A stretch of DNA of 64,000 bases from Sedimentisphaerales bacterium (GCA_016935195.1 JAFGRL010000089.1:25082-89081); one strand, 5' to 3'; shown: positions 34,731 through 46,969, counted from the first letter of the stretch. The notes: generated by a model from the letters alone, not told the origin. Numbers and translations: made by a program.

Positions 34731-37700
34731 ATGACTTCTAAAACTAAAGAAACGGTTCGTAATTTTGGCAGAATCCAGGATTCTATTGAGATTCCTGACC
34801 TGGTCAAAATCCAGAGGCGAAGTTACGATGATTTCCTTCAGAAGGATGTTCCACCGACGAAGAGGGCTGATAGTGGACTTGAGGGACTGTTTAGAGAAAC
34901 CTTTCCGATAGAAAGCTATGATAAGTCTTTGCGGCTTGAATATCTCTACTATGAGATGGAAAAGCCCAGGTATTCACCCCTGGAGTGTCGTCAACTGCGT
35001 CTGACATACGGATACCCACTGAAGGTTTGCTGCCGGCTAAAAAGTCAGGATGGTAACGATTTGTCAGAGCAGTCAATATACCTTTGTGAGATGCCGGTTA
35101 TGATAGGCGGAGGTGAATTTATCATAAATGGTGCCGAGCGAGTGATTGTTAACCAGTTGCATCGCAGCCCCGGAGTTGATTTTCTTATTGAAAGCAAAAA
35201 GGGAGACCGGGTCCTGCACGGGTGCAGAATAATACCTGAAAGAGGCAGCTGGATAGAAATCAGCGTTACACAAAAGGATGTTCTGGTGATAAAAATAGAC
35301 CAATCCAGCAAAATACCTGCAACCGTGTTTTTGCGGGCAATGGCGCCGGAGTATGGATCTGCCGAGGATATTGTGCGTTTGTTTTATCCGACAAAGTCAG
35401 TATCTGCAAATAAACTTTCACCCCAGATGTGGTCGGTAGGTTCGGTGGTCGACGAAAAGACTGGTGAGGTTCTTGTCAAGGCCGGTGCGCAGATTGGGGA
35501 TAAGGCAGGTTTTATACAGCAGGCAGGTATAAAAAAGATTGAGGTTGTTGAACAGACAAAGGACACACTGATATTTAACACGCTTGCCGAAGATGACTGC
35601 CAGGGCCACGAAAAGGCACTGCTGAGGTTTTATATAAAGTTAAGGCCCGGCAACCCGCCGAGTGAGGAAAAGGCTAAAACTTTTTTCAAAGAGAAGTTCT
35701 TTGACTCAAAACGTTATCGGTTGGGCAAAGTTGGTCGGTTTAGACTAAATCGGAAGTTTGGCCAGGCGGTAGACGAAAACGAGATGACACTTCGGCCGCA
35801 GGATTTTCTAAACTCAATGAAATATATATTGGCACTGCGAAATAATGAGGGAGAGATTGACGATATTGACAACCTTGGTAATAGAAGGCTGCGCACGATT
35901 GATGAGCTTGCCAGCGATGAAATCAGAAAGGGTTTGTTGAAATTGCGCAAAACTGTTCAGGAGCGAATGAGCACAAAAAAATATGTTGACGAGCCGGCAA
36001 AGATTGCAGACCTGGTTAATTCCAAAAGTGTCTCGAGCAGCATAAACTATTTTTTTGGTCGCGGCGAGCTTAGTCAGATAGTTGACCAAACCAACGCACT
36101 GAGCCAGTTGACGCATGAGAGACGTTTATCTGCTCTTGGGCCGGGAGGTCTAAACAGGCGGCGGGCAGGCTTCGAAGTTCGCGATGTGCACATCAGCCAT
36201 TACGGTAAGATCTGTCCGATAGAAACCCCTGAAGGGACAAATATCGGTCTGATTTCTTCGTTGGCAATCTTTGCGACCATTGACGAATATGGCTTTCTCC
36301 TTACACCTTACCGGAAGGTAAAAAAGGGCAAAGTGACTGATAAGGTTGATTATCTGCGTGCTGATGAAGATATGAAAGCTGTCATTGCAGCACCAGGGAC
36401 CGTAGATCAGCAGAGCGGACGGATTCGGCAGGGAATGGTGCTGGCAATGAAGGACGGAGAGCTGGCAAGAGTTTCAAGTGACGAGGTTGACTATGTTGAC
36501 ATCTCGACCAAACAAATCGCTGGTGTTTCTGCCTCTTTAATTCCTTTTCTGGAACACGACGATGCTAATCGGGCCTTGATGGGCTCAAATATGCAGCGTC
36601 AGGCAGTTCCATTGTTAAGAAGGGAAGCACCTTTGGTTGGAACCGGTATGGAGCATGTAGTTGCCCTCAATTCAAGTATGGTTGTACGGGCAAAAAGTTC
36701 AGGTATTGTTACTGCAGCCGACAGTACCAGGATTGTGATTGACCATACGGATGAGTACAAACTTTCTAAATTTGTCGGATTAAACGAAAGGACATGTCTT
36801 AATCAGAAACCCACAGTAAGATTGGGCGATAAAATCAAGCGAGGTCAGATCATTGCAGATGGGGGCGGCACAGACAATGGTGTATTGGCGCTGGGTAAAA
36901 ATGTACTTGTAGGCTTTATCTCTTTTGACGGTTTTAATTTTGAGGATGCAATTGTAGTCAGTGAAAAACTCGTCAAGAACGATGCCTTGACAAGCATTCA
37001 TATTGATGAATTTACGACAGAGGTTCGTGAGACCAGGCTTGGTAAGGAGGAGTTTACCCGTGACATTCCCAACGTTAGCGAGAGGGCTCTTCGAAACCTT
37101 AATGAAGATGGAATTGTTCGGGAAGGGAGCCGAGTTTGTCCGGGCGATATTCTTGTAGGAAAGATTGTTCCTAAGAGTAAAACTGAATTAACACCTGAGG
37201 AAAAGCTCCTTCATGCTATATTTGGCAGGGCTGGAGAAGATGTTAAAAATGACTCTCTTGAGCTTCCCAGCGGCTATGAGGGTATGGTCATAAAGACGGA
37301 AAAATTTGCCCGGCGCGGAGCTTCAGAAGAGCAAAAGAAAGCTCTGACAGAACAGATAAAACAGTACGAAAAGCAGATGAAATCCAAGGAATGTGCTGTT
37401 TTCAGGCAGATGGTAAAAGCTGTGCTTAAGAAATTTGATGTCAGTATTGTCGATCCTTCTACGCGGCAGAAAGTTGGTGCAAGCGTTGATGATGAAGTTG
37501 TTTACGAGCAAATCGAGAACTTCAACATAAAGTGGGTCAAACCGGCTGCGCATCGGAAGGATGTCCAAAAAGTAATTGACCAGTTTTGGTTAAAAATTGA
37601 GCAGTTTGAGCAGGAGAAGAAACGGAAGATTGGAACTATGAAACACGGCGACGAGCTGCCCAGCGGTGTTTTAGAAATGGTGAAGATTTATATAGCAGTT

Positions 37701-38495
37701 AAGAGGATCCTTTCGATTGGTGATAAGATAGCCGGCCGGCACGGCAATAAAGGAGTCATTGCCAAGATCGTACCTGAAGAAAACATGCCGTTTCTGGAAG
37801 ATGGAACACCTTTGGACATACTGTTAAATCCGCTTGGTGTGCCAAGCCGGATGAATGTAGGACAGATCCTTGAAACACATCTGGGATGGGTGGCTAAGGT
37901 TTTAGGATTTCATGCTGTAACTCCTGTTTTTGATGGTGCCACTGAGAGCGACATTCACAAATTGACCGAAGAAGCAAATGAATTTATGACTGAGCGGAAA
38001 TGCGAATTGAGTGCAAATAAGCAAGCGCCTCCGGCTGGCGAATTTTTTGTGAATGTGCCGTCGAATCTCAAGACGCAATTGTATGACGGTAGAACAGGCG
38101 AGCCGTTTGACCAGGGAGTAACGATAGGGTACATCTATATGTTGAAGCTGCACCATCTTGTCGACGACAAGATTCATGCCCGTTCGACCGGACCTTACAG
38201 CCTCATTACTCAACAGCCGCTCGGAGGTAAAGCCAGAACAGGTGGGCAAAGATTCGGCGAAATGGAAGTATGGGCCTTAGAAGGTTACGGAGCGGCTTAC
38301 GCACTTCAGGAGATGTTGACGGTTAAAAGTGATGACGTCGAGGGTAGAACTAAAATCTATGAATCAATGGTCAAGGGGCAAAATAAACTTGAGGCGGGCA
38401 CGCCTTTGTCCTTCGATGTATTATGTAATGAAATAAGAGGCTTGGGATTAAATATCCAGCTTGAGAAGAAAAGACTCGGTAGTTCGGCACTGTAG
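34731..38495 (+). CDS. rpoB: RNA polymerase beta subunit
   Basis: This 1254-aa catalytic subunit forms the active-site cleft with beta'. The rifampicin-pocket region reads [20 protein letters not shown], then [12 protein letters not shown]. The residues aligned with E. coli Q513, D516, S522, H526 and S531 are kept, while Q510, N518 and P520 are changed. Other landmarks are [43 protein letters not shown] and the C-terminal [20 protein letters not shown]. An insertion-like charged helical segment lies around residues 865-930. It is followed by rpoC after 93 bp. Confidence 0.98.
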   Translation: MTSKTKETVRNFGRIQDSIEIPDLVKIQRRSYDDFLQKDVPPTKRADSGLEGLFRETFPIESYDKSLRLEYLYYEMEKPRYSPLECRQLRLTYGYPLKVCCRLKSQDGNDLSEQSIYLCEMPVMIGGGEFIINGAERVIVNQLHRSPGVDFLIESKKGDRVLHGCRIIPERGSWIEISVTQKDVLVIKIDQSSKIPATVFLRAMAPEYGSAEDIVRLFYPTKSVSANKLSPQMWSVGSVVDEKTGEVLVKAGAQIGDKAGFIQQAGIKKIEVVEQTKDTLIFNTLAEDDCQGHEKALLRFYIKLRPGNPPSEEKAKTFFKEKFFDSKRYRLGKVGRFRLNRKFGQAVDENEMTLRPQDFLNSMKYILALRNNEGEIDDIDNLGNRRLRTIDELASDEIRKGLLKLRKTVQERMSTKKYVDEPAKIADLVNSKSVSSSINYFFGRGELSQIVDQTNALSQLTHERRLSALGPGGLNRRRAGFEVRDVHISHYGKICPIETPEGTNIGLISSLAIFATIDEYGFLLTPYRKVKKGKVTDKVDYLRADEDMKAVIAAPGTVDQQSGRIRQGMVLAMKDGELARVSSDEVDYVDISTKQIAGVSASLIPFLEHDDANRALMGSNMQRQAVPLLRREAPLVGTGMEHVVALNSSMVVRAKSSGIVTAADSTRIVIDHTDEYKLSKFVGLNERTCLNQKPTVRLGDKIKRGQIIADGGGTDNGVLALGKNVLVGFISFDGFNFEDAIVVSEKLVKNDALTSIHIDEFTTEVRETRLGKEEFTRDIPNVSERALRNLNEDGIVREGSRVCPGDILVGKIVPKSKTELTPEEKLLHAIFGRAGEDVKNDSLELPSGYEGMVIKTEKFARRGASEEQKKALTEQIKQYEKQMKSKECAVFRQMVKAVLKKFDVSIVDPSTRQKVGASVDDEVVYEQIENFNIKWVKPAAHRKDVQKVIDQFWLKIEQFEQEKKRKIGTMKHGDELPSGVLEMVKIYIAVKRILSIGDKIAGRHGNKGVIAKIVPEENMPFLEDGTPLDILLNPLGVPSRMNVGQILETHLGWVAKVLGFHAVTPVFDGATESDIHKLTEEANEFMTERKCELSANKQAPPAGEFFVNVPSNLKTQLYDGRTGEPFDQGVTIGYIYMLKLHHLVDDKIHARSTGPYSLITQQPLGGKARTGGQRFGEMEVWALEGYGAAYALQEMLTVKSDDVEGRTKIYESMVKGQNKLEAGTPLSFDVLCNEIRGLGLNIQLEKKRLGSSAL

Positions 38496-38588
38496 TTTTG
38501 AGCTATTGATAATTCCTCCATAGTTTTAGTGGTTCGTTTGTATAAGTGAAGCACTTTATTGGTTATTATAGTGAGGAGCCAGAGCTAA

Positions 38589-41500
38589 ATGTTGGGTAAT
38601 ATTTATGATCGTATCAACGATTACGGCTCAGTCAAGATATCCTTGGCCGGGCCCAATGACATTCGAAGCTGGTCATTTGGTGAAGTCCGAAAACCTGAGA
38701 CTATCAATTATCGTACTTATCGACCGGAGAAGGATGGGTTATTCTGCGAACGGATTTTTGGACCGGAGCGCGACTGGGAATGTTCGTGCGGTAAATATAA
38801 GGGCACTAAATTTAAAGGAATAATCTGTGACCGTTGCGGTGTCAAAGTTACGCACAGCCGTGTTCGCCGTAAGCGGATGGGACATATCAACCTTGCAGCT
38901 CCTGTAGTTCATATTTGGTTTTTTAAGACGATTCCAAATCATCTTGGAACACTTTTAGGGATGAAAACATCGGATCTTGAGAAAATCATCTACTTCCAGG
39001 ACTACGCAGTGACCGATCCGGGTCAGAGTCCCCTAAAGTTGGGACAGTTACTCAGTGAAGAGGACTTTCGCGAGGCGACTGACAAGTACGGCAATACTTT
39101 TAAGGCCGCAATGGGCGCAGAAGCAATTAAGGCGCTTTTGTTAAATCTTAACCTGGACGTATTGGCCGGAGAGTTGAAGGCAGCTATATCCAATACAAAC
39201 AGCAAACAGAAACTTAGAGATTTTATAAAGCGACACAAAATGGTCAATGCGGTCTTAAGCAGCACCAACAAGCCTGAATGGATGGTGCTTGAAGTTGTTC
39301 CTGTTATACCCCCTGATTTGCGGCCTTTGGTTCTGCTCGAATCCGGCAACTTTGCCACCAGTGACTTAAATGACCTTTACAGACGAATTATCAATCGTAA
39401 TAACCGTCTGAAGAAACTAATGGACCTCAACGCACCGGAGGTAATTATTCGCAATGAAAAAAGAATGCTGCAGCAGGCTGTGGACGCGCTACTCGATAAT
39501 GGCCGATGCCGCAGGTCGGTTCTTGGCAGCAATAATCGTCCCCTGAAAAGTTTAACAGATATGATAAAGGGCAAGCAAGGCCGATTCCGGGAGAATTTGC
39601 TTGGTAAACGTGTGGACTACTCAGCTCGGTCGGTTATCGTCGTAGGTCCTTATTTGAAGCTATATCAATGCGGGTTACCTAAGAGGATAGCATTGGAACT
39701 TTATCAGCCGTTTATTATTCGGAAACTCAAACAGCACGGGCTTTGCGACACGATAAAGAGCGCAAAGAGAATGATTGAGAAACAAGATGAACATGTTTGG
39801 GACATATTAGACGAGGTGATACATCAGCATCCGGTTTTGCTTAACCGAGCGCCTACTCTTCATAGGATGGGTGTTCAAGCCTTTGAGCCTGTTTTGGTGG
39901 AAGGTAATGCGATTATGCTTCACCCCCTTGCTTGCAAAGGCTTCAACGCCGATTTTGACGGGGACCAAATGGCGGTACATCTGCCGCTTAGTATCGAAGC
40001 TCAGGTTGAAACTTATACTTTGATGATGACCACAGGCAATATATTTTCTCCTGCAAATGGTTCTCCTATGGTTGGTCCTTCTCAGGATATGGTGATGGGT
40101 AACTATTATCTGACCTGCGAATGTCCCGGGGAGAAAGGTGAAGGCATGGTCTTTATAAATGCCTTTGAAGCCTTTATGGCTTATGAAATGGGCAAGGTGG
40201 CCCTGCATGCAAGGATCAAAGTAAGAGTTGATAAGCCGGTGGTTATAAATGAGGCTGACTTTGATAGAGAGTCTATCTCTGCACAAAGACAGCAGCAGTC
40301 GCAGAAAACCGCTGCTAAAAGAATGGTTGAGACCACGGTCGGAAGATGTTTCTTTAATGACATTCTTCCTGAAGCGATGCCGTTCTACAATATAGCGATG
40401 ACTCAGAAAAAGTTAAGTCACGTAATCGGTCAATGTTTCGAACTGGCCGGCAGCATCAAAACCATAGAATTGCTTGACAAAATTAAAGACTTAGGCTTTC
40501 GAAATGCCACAACTTCGGGGCTTAGCTTTGGAATCATGGATTTGAAAATACCAGAGAAGAAGCAGCAAATCATCGATGAGGCGGAAAAGAAGGTCAAAAG
40601 GATCTACAGGAACTATAATAATGGAATTCTCACCGACAGGGAAAGGTACAATCAGGTCATTGATACGTGGACTCATGCTCGTGTATCGGTAACCAACGAA
40701 ATGATGCGTGGTCTTAAAGAAGACAAGAAAGAGGACGGCTCTGTATATCTTAATCCTATATATCTTATGTCGGATTCCGGTGCACGAGGCAGTGTTGACC
40801 AAATCCAGCAGCTTGCAGGGATGCGTGCTCTAATGGCCAAGCCGAGCGGAGAAATTATAGAAACACCAATAAAATCGAACTTTCGGGAAGGTATGACTGT
40901 GCTGGAGTATTTCAGCTCTACGCATGGGGCTCGCAAAGGTCTGGCAGATACTGCTTTAAAGACAGCTAATTCCGGCTATCTTACTCGAAAGCTTATTGAT
41001 GTAGCCCAGAATATCATCATCAGTGAATATGATTGTGGCACATTACAGGGTATAACCAAGACCACAATCAGCAAAGGTGAGGAAACTGACGTACCTTTGT
41101 CAGAGCTTATAATTGGCAGAACGGCAAGAGACAACATTCGCAATCCAGTAACTGACGAAATGATTGTCCTGGAAAATGAGGTGATAACGCCGGAAGCAGC
41201 GGCCAAAATTGAGGCTTTGGGAATTGATGCTGTAAGAGTCAGAAGTCCTCTGAAGTGTGACAGTTCTGTGGGGATTTGCGCAAAATGCTACGGTTGGGAT
41301 CTTAGCATCGGCTGTACAGTGGAGCAGGGCCTGGCCGTCGGCATAATAGCTGCACAGTCTATCGGAGAGCCCGGTACTCAACTGACATTAAGGACGTTTC
41401 ATACCGGAGGCGTAGCCTCTCGTGCAATTTTAGAGCGAGAGCAGAAGGCAACGACTGCAGGGAAAATTCAGTACAGGGATATTAAGGCTGTTTATTTAGA

Positions 41501-43037
41501 AGACAAAACTGAAAGTGGTTCCCAACAGGGGCAGGATTCCGGTCAATTAGTTGCTCTCAAGCGTAATGGTGAAATCGCTGTTGTTGATGACAAGAATCGA
41601 GAGTTGGACAAATTCAAGGTGCCACACGGTGCGAGCATATTGGTTGTGGATGGACAGCAGGTCAAAGCTGGCACGCTACTGTTTACGTGGGATCCCCATC
41701 GTACGCCCATCCTGGCCGAAGTTTCAGGCCTGATAAGTTTTTTGGATATTGTAGAAGGTGAAACAATAAGGTTTGAAGAGGAACAAAAGTCCCAACTTGG
41801 CAAACCTGTGGTGATTGAGCATAAAGGTGACAAGCATCCTCAGATTATTATAGAGGACGATCAAGGCAAAATACTGGACGTGCACTACCTTCCTGCCGGT
41901 GCAAGAATTGAGGTCAATGAAGGTCAAACAGTTCAGGCAGGTCAACTTCTGGCGCATCAATCCAGGGCCACCGGCGGCACACAGGATATAACAGGCGGTC
42001 TGCCTAGAGTTACCGAGGTATTTGAGGCCCGAAAACCTAAAGACCCAGCGGTGATGGCTGAAATCAGCGGCCGGGTAGAACTTCGAAGCGACAAGCGAAA
42101 AGGCAAGATGACGATAACAATCTCCAGTAAAAGCGGAATGGAAAAGGAACACCATGTCCCGAAGGATCGACATTTGAACGTTCACGCCTCTGATATGGCC
42201 GAAGCCGGGGATAGTCTGACGGATGGCCCACTGGTTCCTCACGATATTCTTCGAATCAAAGGGGAAGAGGCACTGCAGAGATATTTGATTTCCGAAGTCC
42301 AAAGTGTTTATCGCTCTCAGAATGTAACTATTAATGATAAGCATATCGAGATTATCATTTCTCAAATGATGAGAAAGATCGAAATTGAATCGGTTGGAGA
42401 TAGTTCTTTCTTGCCAGGAGAGGTTGTTGATAAGGTAATCTTTAGAAAAGAAAATGAGCGCCTTGCCAATAGTGTGAAGATTGTTAATGTAGGTGATGCA
42501 TCTGCCGCAATTTCTGAATCTGCAGGCCAGGGAGCATCTATCCTTAGCAGCAATGAAACTCCCAAGGCCGGTCAAAGTAAATTTTCGGTTAAACAGACTT
42601 TTTTGAAAAGCCCAAAGATTCAAAAGGGTCAAGTCATTACAAAAAAGGAACTCGGCGCAATCAATGAAAAACTTGAGATGCTTGGGGCCGAGAAGATTAC
42701 AGGTAAAAAGCCCAAGAGCGCTACTGCTAAAACATTACTTTTGGGAATAACCAAGGCCTCACTGCGGTCGGAAAGCTTTGTATCAGCTGCGAGTTTTCAG
42801 GAAACAACAAAAGTCTTGACAGAGGCAGCATTAGCTGGTAAAGTTGATCAGTTAATAGGCTTGAAGGAAAATGTCATACTTGGACATTTGATACCGGCAG
42901 GTACGGCTTTTAAGCCTTATCTGGAAATGAAGGTCAAGCACCTTGCTGAAGCTCCTTATCCTGAGGAGTTTGCCGAGGTAAAAGAGGCAGAAGCAAGAGC
43001 CGAGGCTGCTGTTAAGGAAGCCCTTGGCATAGATTAG
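38589..43037 (+). CDS. rpoC: RNA polymerase beta' subunit
   Basis: This 1482-aa subunit carries the catalytic magnesium motif [14 protein letters not shown]. The N-terminal zinc finger (CSCGKYKG...CDRCGVKV) is present, as are the clamp and bridge-helix region ([24 protein letters not shown]), a second zinc site ([14 protein letters not shown]) and the trigger-loop/C-terminal [18 protein letters not shown]. The C-terminal tail beyond residue about 1400 is long, Ala/Glu/Lys-rich and ends in a helical stretch ([17 protein letters not shown]). Confidence 0.98.
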   Translation: MLGNIYDRINDYGSVKISLAGPNDIRSWSFGEVRKPETINYRTYRPEKDGLFCERIFGPERDWECSCGKYKGTKFKGIICDRCGVKVTHSRVRRKRMGHINLAAPVVHIWFFKTIPNHLGTLLGMKTSDLEKIIYFQDYAVTDPGQSPLKLGQLLSEEDFREATDKYGNTFKAAMGAEAIKALLLNLNLDVLAGELKAAISNTNSKQKLRDFIKRHKMVNAVLSSTNKPEWMVLEVVPVIPPDLRPLVLLESGNFATSDLNDLYRRIINRNNRLKKLMDLNAPEVIIRNEKRMLQQAVDALLDNGRCRRSVLGSNNRPLKSLTDMIKGKQGRFRENLLGKRVDYSARSVIVVGPYLKLYQCGLPKRIALELYQPFIIRKLKQHGLCDTIKSAKRMIEKQDEHVWDILDEVIHQHPVLLNRAPTLHRMGVQAFEPVLVEGNAIMLHPLACKGFNADFDGDQMAVHLPLSIEAQVETYTLMMTTGNIFSPANGSPMVGPSQDMVMGNYYLTCECPGEKGEGMVFINAFEAFMAYEMGKVALHARIKVRVDKPVVINEADFDRESISAQRQQQSQKTAAKRMVETTVGRCFFNDILPEAMPFYNIAMTQKKLSHVIGQCFELAGSIKTIELLDKIKDLGFRNATTSGLSFGIMDLKIPEKKQQIIDEAEKKVKRIYRNYNNGILTDRERYNQVIDTWTHARVSVTNEMMRGLKEDKKEDGSVYLNPIYLMSDSGARGSVDQIQQLAGMRALMAKPSGEIIETPIKSNFREGMTVLEYFSSTHGARKGLADTALKTANSGYLTRKLIDVAQNIIISEYDCGTLQGITKTTISKGEETDVPLSELIIGRTARDNIRNPVTDEMIVLENEVITPEAAAKIEALGIDAVRVRSPLKCDSSVGICAKCYGWDLSIGCTVEQGLAVGIIAAQSIGEPGTQLTLRTFHTGGVASRAILEREQKATTAGKIQYRDIKAVYLEDKTESGSQQGQDSGQLVALKRNGEIAVVDDKNRELDKFKVPHGASILVVDGQQVKAGTLLFTWDPHRTPILAEVSGLISFLDIVEGETIRFEEEQKSQLGKPVVIEHKGDKHPQIIIEDDQGKILDVHYLPAGARIEVNEGQTVQAGQLLAHQSRATGGTQDITGGLPRVTEVFEARKPKDPAVMAEISGRVELRSDKRKGKMTITISSKSGMEKEHHVPKDRHLNVHASDMAEAGDSLTDGPLVPHDILRIKGEEALQRYLISEVQSVYRSQNVTINDKHIEIIISQMMRKIEIESVGDSSFLPGEVVDKVIFRKENERLANSVKIVNVGDASAAISESAGQGASILSSNETPKAGQSKFSVKQTFLKSPKIQKGQVITKKELGAINEKLEMLGAEKITGKKPKSATAKTLLLGITKASLRSESFVSAASFQETTKVLTEAALAGKVDQLIGLKENVILGHLIPAGTAFKPYLEMKVKHLAEAPYPEEFAEVKEAEARAEAAVKEALGID

Positions 43038-43052
43038 TCTTGAGTTTGTATT

Positions 43053-43424
43053 ATGACTACAATAAACCAACTAATTAGACGTCCCAGAGCAAAATCGAAA
43101 GGCAAAAAGCGTCTCTCGGATATCAGCGGTTCGCCTCAGAAAAGAGGTGTTTGCTTAATCGTCAGGACCCAGACGCCCAAGAAGCCGAATTCTGCGCTGC
43201 GAAAAATTGCACGCGTCAGACTGACTAACGGTAAAGAGGTAACTGCTTACATCCCTGGAATTGATCATAATTTGCAGGAGCACAGTACCGTCCTTATTCG
43301 GGGTGGACGTGTCAGAGACCTTCCGGGCGTTCGATATCATATCATTCGTGGTGTCCTTGACTGTGCAGGTGTTTCCAATCGAGCCCAAAGCCGAAGCAAG
43401 TATGGCGCAAGAAAGGCAAAATAG
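43053..43424 (+). CDS. rpsL: Ribosomal protein S12
   Basis: This 123-aa decoding-site protein has the conserved [14 protein letters not shown] (Lys43) and [13 protein letters not shown]. At position 88 the usual Lys is Arg (codon AGA, 43314-43316), the same exchange known from streptomycin-resistant mutants of other bacteria. Lys43 is intact. It begins 15 bp after rpoC, so rpoBC and the str genes form one block. No clear Shine-Dalgarno sequence is seen. Confidence 0.97.
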   Translation: MTTINQLIRRPRAKSKGKKRLSDISGSPQKRGVCLIVRTQTPKKPNSALRKIARVRLTNGKEVTAYIPGIDHNLQEHSTVLIRGGRVRDLPGVRYHIIRGVLDCAGVSNRAQSRSKYGARKAK

Positions 43425-43504
43425 TCTTGAAAGTGAAAATGTTAAATCGCAAAGCATAAAATTAAGGAAGTCGTCAGCCGAAAGTTGACTGCACAGTTTT
43501 TAAT

Positions 43505-43978
43505 ATGGCTAAAAAATTTAAATCTCAGTATCAACCGTTAGTGCCTGATCCGGTATACAACAGTCAGCTGGTTTCTAAATTTATCAACTGTCTTATGCTG
43601 GATGGGAAAAAAGCTATCGCACAGAACAATTTCTATCAGGCTATGGATATTATAGCCAAGAAAATCAATGACTGCAGTCCTGCTGAGTTATTTGAGAAGG
43701 CGATAAATAACGTCAAACCTATCCTGGAAGTACGCAGCAAGCGAGTAGGGGGGGCGAGTTATCAAGTTCCTATGCAGGTAAAACCGAAACGGCAGCAGTC
43801 CCTTGCTTTTCGCTGGATTATACAGGCATCCAGGGCTAAAAAAGGTAAACCTGTCGCCCAATGTCTTGCTTCCGAATTAATTGATGCTTATAATAGTCAT
43901 GGAACTGCGATGACAACCAGAGAGAATATTCATCGAATGGCAGAGGCAAATAAAGCGTTTGCACATTTTGCCTGGTAA
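43505..43978 (+). CDS. rpsG: Ribosomal protein S7
   Basis: This 157-aa primary assembler of the 30S head shows LVSKFINCLMLDGKKAIAQNNFY, NVKPILEVRSKRVGGASYQVP and the C-terminal KPVAQCLASELIDAYN with TRENIHRMAEANKAFAHFAW. Length and order are normal. The 75-bp spacer to fusA holds a three-copy inverted repeat listed separately. Confidence 0.96.
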   Translation: MAKKFKSQYQPLVPDPVYNSQLVSKFINCLMLDGKKAIAQNNFYQAMDIIAKKINDCSPAELFEKAINNVKPILEVRSKRVGGASYQVPMQVKPKRQQSLAFRWIIQASRAKKGKPVAQCLASELIDAYNSHGTAMTTRENIHRMAEANKAFAHFAW

Positions 43979-43984
43979 AAATTA

Positions 43985-44044
43985 GCGTATAGCGGATATT
44001 GTTTAGTTATTTGCTATACGCCATTTTTTTTATCCGCTATACGC
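43985..44044 (+). promoter_or_regulatory. Candidate attenuator: three mutually exclusive repeat arms between rpsG and fusA
   Basis: Arm 1, GCGTATAGCGGAT (43985-43997), can pair with arm 2, GCTATACGC (44013-44021), which is followed by CATTTTTTTT and so forms a terminator-like hairpin. Arm 1 can also pair over its full 13 bases with arm 3, ATCCGCTATACGC (44032-44044), which would put the T-run in the loop and cover the region just before the fusA ATG. The two folds exclude each other. A simple short dispersed repeat is the alternative reading. Confidence 0.5.
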
Positions 44045-44053
44045 TTCAACACT

Positions 44054-46117
44054 ATGAAAAAATTACGTAATATCGGTATTATTGCCCATATAGACGCTGG
44101 TAAAACGACGGTTACTGAGCGAGTACTCTATTATACCGGCAAAACCTATAAGATGGGAGAAGTGCACAATGGCACTGCGGTTATGGACTATATGCAGGAG
44201 GAGCAGCAAAGGGGTATTACTATAACTTCGGCTGCAACAAAGTTTCCCTGGAAGGATTTTTACATCAATCTTATCGACACGCCCGGCCACATTGATTTTA
44301 CTGCTGAGGTTGAACGGTCTCTGCGAGTTCTGGATGGTGCCATAGTAGTATTTGATGCCAGCGAAGGTGTACAGGCCCAGAGTGAAACTGTCTGGCGGCA
44401 GGGACAAAAGTACTCGCTGCCTTACCTTTGCTTTATTAATAAGATGGATAAAGTTGGTGCTGATTTTGAAATGACCATTGAAAGTATCCGTAACAAATTG
44501 ATGGTTACTTCTATCATTCTTCAATTCCCGATAGGTGCGGGTCCTTCATTTGCCGGTATAGTTGATCTTATAAAAATGAAGGCCGTATTTTATAGAGCCG
44601 AAAAACTTGGCGCTGTTTTTGAGGAAACCGATATACCACAAGAGCTTGTAGCAACAGCGGAGACGAAAAGGCATCAAATGCTCGAACTTGCAGCCGAGGC
44701 GGATGTTCAGCTAATGGATGCCTATGTGCACGATAGAGATGTTGAACCTGAATTGATTAATGCTGCAATTAGAAAAGGTACACTGACAAACCGTTTCTGC
44801 CCAGTGTTTGTCGGTTCGGCATTGAAATATATTGGTGTCCAGAGACTGCTTGATGCAGTTGTTGAATACCTTCCCTGCCCGCTGGATAAAGGTGATATTG
44901 AAGCGCATAAGCCCCAGGATGAAAATAAAAAGGTGGCGGTGAAATGTGATAAAAACGGTCCTTTGGTAGCGCTTGTGTTCAAAGTCGCCAGCGATGCCCA
45001 CGGTGATTTGAGTTTTGTAAGGATTTATCAGGGAACTTTAAAGTCTAATACACGTGTTCTAAATGCCAACCAAAATCGTCGAGAGAACATTACCAGAATA
45101 TTTGAAATGCACGCCAAAGAACGAAAAATCTTGAATTCCGCTTCTGCCGGCGACATTGTTGCTGTAGTGGGACTAAAGCACACGCTTACGGGAGATACTA
45201 TTTGCGACCCGAGGAAACCTTTGTGTTTACCAACTATAACCTTTCCACAGACGGTAATTAGCATGTCTATTGAGCCCAAAACCTCTACTGATGCTTCAAA
45301 ACTTGCCGAAGCCCTTTCAGCTTTGAGGAAAGAGGACCCAACATTTCAGTGTAATGTGGATAGAGAAACCGGCCAGATGATAATTAGCGGAATGGGAGAA
45401 CTGCATCTGGAAGTACTACAGCACAAATTGACCAGAGAAAAAAAACTTGATGTTAGAGTTGGAAAACCCACTGTTGCCTATAAGGAAGCGATAACAAAAT
45501 TGGGCCGGGGGCAAGGCAAATTCGTCCGCCAAACCGGAGGACGGGGGCAGTATGGTCATGTTGTGTTGACGGTAGAGCCGGTCAAAACAAAGGATGGCCA
45601 TTGGGACCGGCATAATAGCTTTGAAAGCAAAGTAGGTGCTGATAAAGTGCCTAAAGAATTTATACCCGCCGTAGAAAGAGGTGCCAAAAACAACCTGGCC
45701 AGCGGTGCGCTGGCCGGCTACGCTGTTATTGGGACAAAAATTACGCTTATCGATGGCTCTTTTCACACCGTGGATTCTTCTGAAATCGCATTTGAGCAGG
45801 CTGGGGCAATGGCAATGGAAGAGGCACTTAAAAAGGCAGATCCTGTATTGCTTGAACCGTTTATGCATCTTCAGGCGACCATTCCCGAAGGTAATTTTGG
45901 CTCCGTGCAGAGCAATTTGCTTGCAAAAAGGGCTGTAATCACAGATTGTAAGACATATGGAGCTATGCGCATAATCGATGCAAAAGTTCCGTTGGCCGAA
46001 ATGTTCGGCTATTCCAGCCAGTTTAGAAGTAACACCGCAGGACGTGGAATGTTCACAATGGAGCCATTATGCTATGAGAGAGTCCCAGAGCAAGTTGCCA
46101 GACAAATTATTATCTGA
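44054..46117 (+). CDS. fusA: Elongation factor G
   Basis: This 687-aa GTPase drives translocation and helps RRF recycle ribosomes. G motifs are AHIDAGKTTVTERVLYYTG, the switch EEQQRGITITSAATKF, DTPGHIDFTAEVERS and NKMDKVGADF. Domains II to V follow (GDLSFVRIYQGTL; SGMGELHLEVLQHKL; QTGGRGQYGHVVL; PLAEMFGYSSQFRSNTAGRG). The start has no Shine-Dalgarno sequence and lies 9 bp after arm 3 of the repeat. The length is near the family norm of about 690-700. Confidence 0.98.
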   Translation: MKKLRNIGIIAHIDAGKTTVTERVLYYTGKTYKMGEVHNGTAVMDYMQEEQQRGITITSAATKFPWKDFYINLIDTPGHIDFTAEVERSLRVLDGAIVVFDASEGVQAQSETVWRQGQKYSLPYLCFINKMDKVGADFEMTIESIRNKLMVTSIILQFPIGAGPSFAGIVDLIKMKAVFYRAEKLGAVFEETDIPQELVATAETKRHQMLELAAEADVQLMDAYVHDRDVEPELINAAIRKGTLTNRFCPVFVGSALKYIGVQRLLDAVVEYLPCPLDKGDIEAHKPQDENKKVAVKCDKNGPLVALVFKVASDAHGDLSFVRIYQGTLKSNTRVLNANQNRRENITRIFEMHAKERKILNSASAGDIVAVVGLKHTLTGDTICDPRKPLCLPTITFPQTVISMSIEPKTSTDASKLAEALSALRKEDPTFQCNVDRETGQMIISGMGELHLEVLQHKLTREKKLDVRVGKPTVAYKEAITKLGRGQGKFVRQTGGRGQYGHVVLTVEPVKTKDGHWDRHNSFESKVGADKVPKEFIPAVERGAKNNLASGALAGYAVIGTKITLIDGSFHTVDSSEIAFEQAGAMAMEEALKKADPVLLEPFMHLQATIPEGNFGSVQSNLLAKRAVITDCKTYGAMRIIDAKVPLAEMFGYSSQFRSNTAGRGMFTMEPLCYERVPEQVARQIII

Positions 46118-46612
46118 ATTTTTTGAGAAACTGTAAAAAAATTATCATATTTTCTTGACTGAAGGAACAAATAATCACATAATAACTGTTTTTCAGCCAT
46201 AGCGAGCAGGGCAAGGGATGGCTTTGCGTAAACTTAGTATGGCTATTGCACATCTGGTTGAAACCATGGATGGGCGTTTGAGTACTTTTTGATGGCCGAG
46301 CTGTCAGCGGTATTTTGGCCTTAAATAAAGCTTGGTTACGTGTTCTTGAAGGAAGGCGAATTGAGTAGTTGATTGCATAAATATGCCGGCGTTTGGAAAC
46401 CGGCTTATAGTAATCAGCAAAGACATGCCTTTCCTGCCTAATGTGTACAAAGGTATTTTTTAAGCTAAAGAGTGAATGTCTAACATTGTAACACTTTTCA
46501 TCTTGCGTTTTCGATGCAAGTTATTATATTTGACAACCTTATGATTATTTAAAAGTTGGTATGAATAACTTAACGTACGGCATTGTCATAATGTTAATAA
46601 TTGTGTGCGGGT
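46118..46612 (+). other. Noncoding leader region between fusA and rpsJ
   Basis: This stretch of about 495 bp has no supported gene. It contains a promoter near its start and therefore a leader of about 430 nt for the S10 operon. A hairpin near 46383-46402 (GCCG...GTTT GG AAAC...CGGC) and a CTTGC/GCAAG dyad near 46503-46521 may be regulatory. In E. coli the S10 leader is the site of L4-mediated control; a similar role here is inferred only from position. Confidence 0.45.
46155..46183 (+). promoter_or_regulatory. Promoter of the S10-spc-alpha block
   Basis: TTGACT (46155-46160) and CATAAT (46178-46183) are exactly 17 nt apart, a near-consensus sigma-70 promoter right after fusA. It lies about 430 nt before rpsJ. 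Confidence 0.6.
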
Positions 46613-46927
46613 ATGGCTGCAGAAACTGAAAGAATAAGGATAAGAATGGAGGCTTATGACCATCGTGCACTTGATGCCTCCGCCAAAGAGATAGTAGAGC
46701 ACGCTCGCAGGACGAATGCTCGAGTAAGCGGCCCTGTCCCTTTGCCGACACGGATTGAAAGATATACAGTGCTGAGGAGCCCTCATATCGACAAGAAATC
46801 CCGTGAGCAGTTTGAATTAAGAACGCATAAGCGTCTGATTGATATTCACGAGGCCAATGCCCGAACAGTTGAGGTGCTAAACCGCCTTGTTGTGCCGGCA
46901 GGAGTTTTTGTGAAGATAAAGGCCTGA
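46613..46927 (+). CDS. rpsJ: Ribosomal protein S10
   Basis: This 104-aa 30S protein also serves as NusE in antitermination complexes. Family landmarks are [21 protein letters not shown], the loop [19 protein letters not shown] and the end [14 protein letters not shown]. The ATG at 46613 gives the usual length; an in-frame start at 46601 adds four residues. It opens the S10 operon after a long leader. Confidence 0.96.
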   Translation: MAAETERIRIRMEAYDHRALDASAKEIVEHARRTNARVSGPVPLPTRIERYTVLRSPHIDKKSREQFELRTHKRLIDIHEANARTVEVLNRLVVPAGVFVKIKA

Positions 46928-46969
46928 TGGATTTTGCTTTTAGGGCCTATTGACATAAAAATTGAAATT

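Noticed and set aside
46217..46291. 24-codon frame MALRKLSMAIAHLVETMDG in the S10 leader
   Set aside because: It is too short, and although a purine run lies nearby the spacing is poor. It could be a leader peptide, but nothing else supports that.
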